From: Bacillus sp. 123MFChir2
GTDB taxonomy: Bacteria > Bacillota > Bacilli > Bacillales > Bacillaceae_G
DNA: 64,000 nucleotides
Reading direction: 5' to 3'
Assembly (NCBI RefSeq): GCF_000383235.1
Contig: NZ_KB910928.1
Span: 62,001 to 126,000 of the forward strand
Shown here: positions 61,235-64,000 of the stretch, piece after piece
Position numbering within the stretch: the stretch's first letter is position 1
Layout of the letters: each line of letters starts with the position of its first letter
Notes under the pieces: model-generated
Seen by the model: only the letters and a program-made list of their open reading frames with translations
Told to the model about the DNA's origin: nothing
The model's database searches: none
Translations under genes and position numbers: made by a program

Positions 61235-62044
61235 ATGAATCCATATCATGATAAAAAATCCGTTACAAGCACACCCTTTTTTCCCTATGTCGGTTTACCA
61301 GGACTTCCTGAGATTCAAACATTAGGAAAATCACCAAAATCATCCGAGGCAAAAGCAATGTGCTACAGACAAATTGTAGAACATAAAATCCAGTTAGTTC
61401 CCCCAGCACTTGAAAATACCGTTACCTTTACAAAAACAGTTGAGGCTACGATTGAAAATGTAGTCCCAGAAAAGATTGTCGTTTGTGGCGTCATTCATAA
61501 AACGCTAACTTACACTGCAATTTTAGAAGACGGTACTCTAGTTCCAGGGTTTCAGATTCACGACGATATTCCTTTCCAGTGCGTCATTGACCGCGAAGAT
61601 GCCAATGAAGGTGACATTTTTGAAGTGACTGGCGTGGCGATTCTTGGCGAAGTTTTTGCCCAAGAACAAAATTTCGGAATTATAAACGGACGGCGGGTTG
61701 CTTTTAAATTCAAAGAAAAAGAAATCGTCAAAATTTGTATTAGAAAACTAGCAATTACTAGTATAGAAGTAAATCTTGGGTTCAGTTTGCCAAGTGAAAA
61801 TAATAACGCTCCTGCTCCCGATCGGTTATTAGTCAATGGCACCGGGTTTGCAGGTATACCAGTTTTTTTCACAGTATCTGGTTCAGCAAATGTTTCTCCA
61901 ACCATGGTTTTTACAGATGCAGATGGGTTCTTTAATACTACTGTCACTGCTTTTGGGCCTGGTGATATAACTCTTACAGCTTTTGGCACTGTAAATGGCG
62001 TTCCTTTTTCCAAAAATGTAACCGCTCCTTCACCGTATGCATAA
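61235..62044 (+). CDS. SPOCS/DUF3794-like protein with C-terminal Ig-like domain, probable spore coat protein
   Basis: 269 residues. Residues about 40-175 resemble the DUF3794/SPOCS domain of SipL/YkvP-type spore proteins: ENTVTFTKTVEATIENVVPE, VVCGVIHKTLTYTAILEDGT, DREDANEGDIFEVTGVAILG. The last 80 residues (about 185-265) look like a bacterial Ig-like domain (LLVNGTGFAGIPVFFTVSG, FTDADGFFNTTVTAFGPGD). No signal peptide. ATG 61235 with GTGAGG upstream. Such proteins sit in spore coats or exosporium; this is inferred, not shown. Confidence 0.7.
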   Translation: MNPYHDKKSVTSTPFFPYVGLPGLPEIQTLGKSPKSSEAKAMCYRQIVEHKIQLVPPALENTVTFTKTVEATIENVVPEKIVVCGVIHKTLTYTAILEDGTLVPGFQIHDDIPFQCVIDREDANEGDIFEVTGVAILGEVFAQEQNFGIINGRRVAFKFKEKEIVKICIRKLAITSIEVNLGFSLPSENNNAPAPDRLLVNGTGFAGIPVFFTVSGSANVSPTMVFTDADGFFNTTVTAFGPGDITLTAFGTVNGVPFSKNVTAPSPYA

Positions 62045-62081
62045 TCAAGTTTTTAGCGAAATTTCAAATATAAAACGCAAC

Positions 62082-62112
62082 AAAAAAAGCAGCCACATGG
62101 CTGCTCTTTTAT
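62082..62112. terminator. bidirectional terminator, 61235 gene/pheT
   Basis: AGCAGCCA (62088-62095) pairs with TGGCTGCT (62098-62105), A-run before and T-run after. It lies between convergent genes. Confidence 0.88.
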
Positions 62113-64000
62113 TATTTACGTAACTCCGCACCAAACTTCTCTTCTACCGCTGCTAATACACGGCTATGTGCTTCTGTTACTTCTTCATCTGTTAATGTAC
62201 GTTCTGGGTCGAAGTAGTTCATAGAGAATGCAAGTGATTTTTTGCCTTCTTCCATTTTTTCGCCTTCGTATAAGTCGAATAATGTTACTTCTTTTAGAAG
62301 TTGTCCGCCTGCTTCAGCAATTACTTGCTTCATTTCGCCAGCTTTTACTTCTTTCACTACTACAATTGCCATATCGCGCGTCATAGATGGGAAGCGTGGA
62401 ATTGTTGTGTAGTATGTTTCTTCTGCATCTGTTGCAAATACTTTCGCAAGAGATAATTCGAATACGTACGTTTCTTTTACATCTAATTGTTTTTGTGCTT
62501 CTGGATGCAATTGACCAATGAAACCAATGCTTTCGCCGTCAAGTAGGATATCAGCTGTACGGCCTGGGTGCATACCATCACGTTTTGCTGGTACATACGT
62601 AATAGTCTTCGCAACGCCAAGTACGTCAAATAATCCTTCTAATACACCTTTCATCACGAAGAAGTCAACAACCTTCTTCTCACCTTGCCATTGATGATGA
62701 AGAGCAAGACCTGTCATTACACCCGCAAGATGTTGTTCTTCTTTTGGAAGTTCGCCTTCAACTGTTGGTAAGAATACAGATCCTACTTCGTATAACGCAA
62801 CGTTATCTACTTTACGAGCGTTGTTATATGTTACCGCTTCTAATAATTGTGGTACTAAACTTAAACGAAGCTGGCTACGCTCTTCACTCATTGGAAGCGC
62901 AAGGTTCACAGGTGTTTTTTCGTTTGACTCCACCATATATTGTTTTGCTTTTTCAGCGCTAGTTAATGAATACGTAATGGCTTCATATAAGCCAGCACCT
63001 TCTAGGTAACGGCGTACTTTACGACGCTTTATTTGCGCTGCTGTTAATTTACCGCGCGTAATTGTACCAGTTGGTAATGTTGAAGGAATATGGTCGTATC
63101 CGTATAGACGACCTACCTCTTCTACTAAGTCCTCTGGAATTGTAATATCAGGGCGACGTGCTGGTACGTTCACATGGAATGTTCCTTCCACTTCTGTGAA
63201 CGGGAACTTTAAGTTTGTGAAAATTGCGCGCACTTCACTCACAGAAACGTCTGTACCTAATACACGGTTAATTTTTTCAACTGTAACAGATACTGTACGT
63301 TCTTCTACTTGTAAGTGATCAACTTCCACCACGCCTTCTAACGCTTCGCCGCCAGCATATTTTGCCATTAATGCTGCCGCATGTTGAATCGCTTCAAATG
63401 TACGAGTTGGGTCGATACCTTTTTCAAAACGTGCACTTGATTCACTACGAAGACCTAAGTCTTTTGATGTGCGGCGTACTGTTTGACCTGCGAAATATGC
63501 AGACTCAATTAATACGTTTACTGTATCGTTATCTACTTCAGAATCCGCTCCGCCCATTACACCTGCAACCGCTAATGGTTTTGTTCCGTTTGTAATCACA
63601 AGATGATGCGCTTGCAATGTACGCTCTTGATCGTCTAATGTTGTCATTTTCTCGCCTTCCTGTGCAAGACGAACAACGATTTCTTTTGAACCTAATTTAT
63701 CATAGTCAAACGCATGTAACGGTTGACCGTATTCAATTAAAATATAGTTTGTAATATCAACTACGTTACTAATTGGACGAATGCCAGCTGCCATTAGGCG
63801 CGTTTGCATCCAGATTGGTGATGGACCAATCTTTACGTTTTTCACCATTTTCGCAATGTACAATGGGTTTTGTTCCGTTGCTTCTACACTTACAGAAATA
63901 TAATCAGATGTTTTTTCTGCGGCTTCTTGTAAGTCTGCTGCTGGAAGTTTTACTTCACGGCCGTAAATTGCCGCTACTTCGTATGCAACACCTAACATAT
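62112..64000 (-). CDS. pheT: phenylalanyl-tRNA synthetase beta subunit, C-terminal part (partial)
   Basis: About 629 of the usual 800 or so residues; the 5' end lies beyond the window edge. It contains part of the B3/B4 domain ([29 protein letters not shown]), the B5 domain ([13 protein letters not shown]), and the ferredoxin-like anticodon-binding domain at the end ([28 protein letters not shown]). With PheS it charges tRNA-Phe. It neighbours rnhC in other Bacillus; here asnS and three other genes lie between. Confidence 0.97.
   Translation of the reverse strand, partial: MLGVAYEVAAIYGREVKLPAADLQEAAEKTSDYISVSVEATEQNPLYIAKMVKNVKIGPSPIWMQTRLMAAGIRPISNVVDITNYILIEYGQPLHAFDYDKLGSKEIVVRLAQEGEKMTTLDDQERTLQAHHLVITNGTKPLAVAGVMGGADSEVDNDTVNVLIESAYFAGQTVRRTSKDLGLRSESSARFEKGIDPTRTFEAIQHAAALMAKYAGGEALEGVVEVDHLQVEERTVSVTVEKINRVLGTDVSVSEVRAIFTNLKFPFTEVEGTFHVNVPARRPDITIPEDLVEEVGRLYGYDHIPSTLPTGTITRGKLTAAQIKRRKVRRYLEGAGLYEAITYSLTSAEKAKQYMVESNEKTPVNLALPMSEERSQLRLSLVPQLLEAVTYNNARKVDNVALYEVGSVFLPTVEGELPKEEQHLAGVMTGLALHHQWQGEKKVVDFFVMKGVLEGLFDVLGVAKTITYVPAKRDGMHPGRTADILLDGESIGFIGQLHPEAQKQLDVKETYVFELSLAKVFATDAEETYYTTIPRFPSMTRDMAIVVVKEVKAGEMKQVIAEAGGQLLKEVTLFDLYEGEKMEEGKKSLAFSMNYFDPERTLTDEEVTEAHSRVLAAVEEKFGAELRK

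Overview
The window is a low-GC Firmicute chromosome segment that reads as a member of the Bacillus cereus group. The gene order pheT–rnhC–zapA–cvpA–polX–mutS2–fadD–fadR–fadB–etfB–etfA–trxA–uvrC–yslB–sdhCAB–ysmA–gerE–racE–gerM–rph is the conserved Bacillus core order, nearly all on the minus strand. The sporulation genes gerE and gerM, an oxygenase-only nitric oxide synthase and many copies of a short intergenic repeat of the kind called bcr in the B. cereus group fit this. From memory, NOS and RacE look more divergent than in B. anthracis, so a divergent species of the group (for example B. cytotoxicus) is possible but not established.

Layout. Positions 1-8.5 kb: start of rph, gerM, then a plus-strand operon nirB-nirD-cobA/hemD-sirB-sirC (nitrite reductase plus siroheme synthesis) behind a perfect FNR box, lodged between gerM and racE; then gerE. 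8.8-16 kb: accessory genes (PspC protein, Rrf2 regulator, YhaQP-type ABC exporter, class C acid phosphatase lipoprotein, motAB, VanY-type carboxypeptidase, ysmA). 16.5-22.5 kb: sdhCAB, yslB, uvrC. 22.5-31 kb: an iron and envelope island with a split FTR1-type iron permease (efeU plus a separate extracytoplasmic domain protein) and a lipoprotein gene 4 kb away, each with a Fur box, interleaved with a translationally coupled operon for a probable lipid-linked sugar pathway (epimerase, YbhN-type membrane protein, phosphodiesterase, polyprenol-phosphate glycosyltransferase) and a GT-C type membrane glycosyltransferase.

31-37 kb: trxA, then fatty acid degradation (etfA, etfB, fadB, fadR, fadD) with FadR operators at both the fadR and fadD promoters. 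37-50 kb: the most variable part: an AzlD remnant, an ECF sigma/anti-sigma pair, DinB and Nudix genes, a YcbLMNO-like two-component/ABC transporter set, a spore-surface-like protein, two small decayed genes, ywbE, an RlmI/YwbD methyltransferase and nos. 50-64 kb: mutS2, polX, cvpA, zapA, rnhC, a lipoprotein, asnS with a T-box leader, a YcdB/YcdC-like protein, a probable spore coat protein with a SPOCS-like domain, and the 3' part of pheT.

The least explained elements are the dispersed repeat, whose hairpin pairs fully only when read on one strand and shows a compensated copy; the Fur-controlled split iron transporter with its unrecognised lipoprotein; and several very small genes (22, 30, 52 and 57 residues) with good ribosome binding sites. 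No CRISPR array, rRNA, tRNA or intact insertion sequence was seen.
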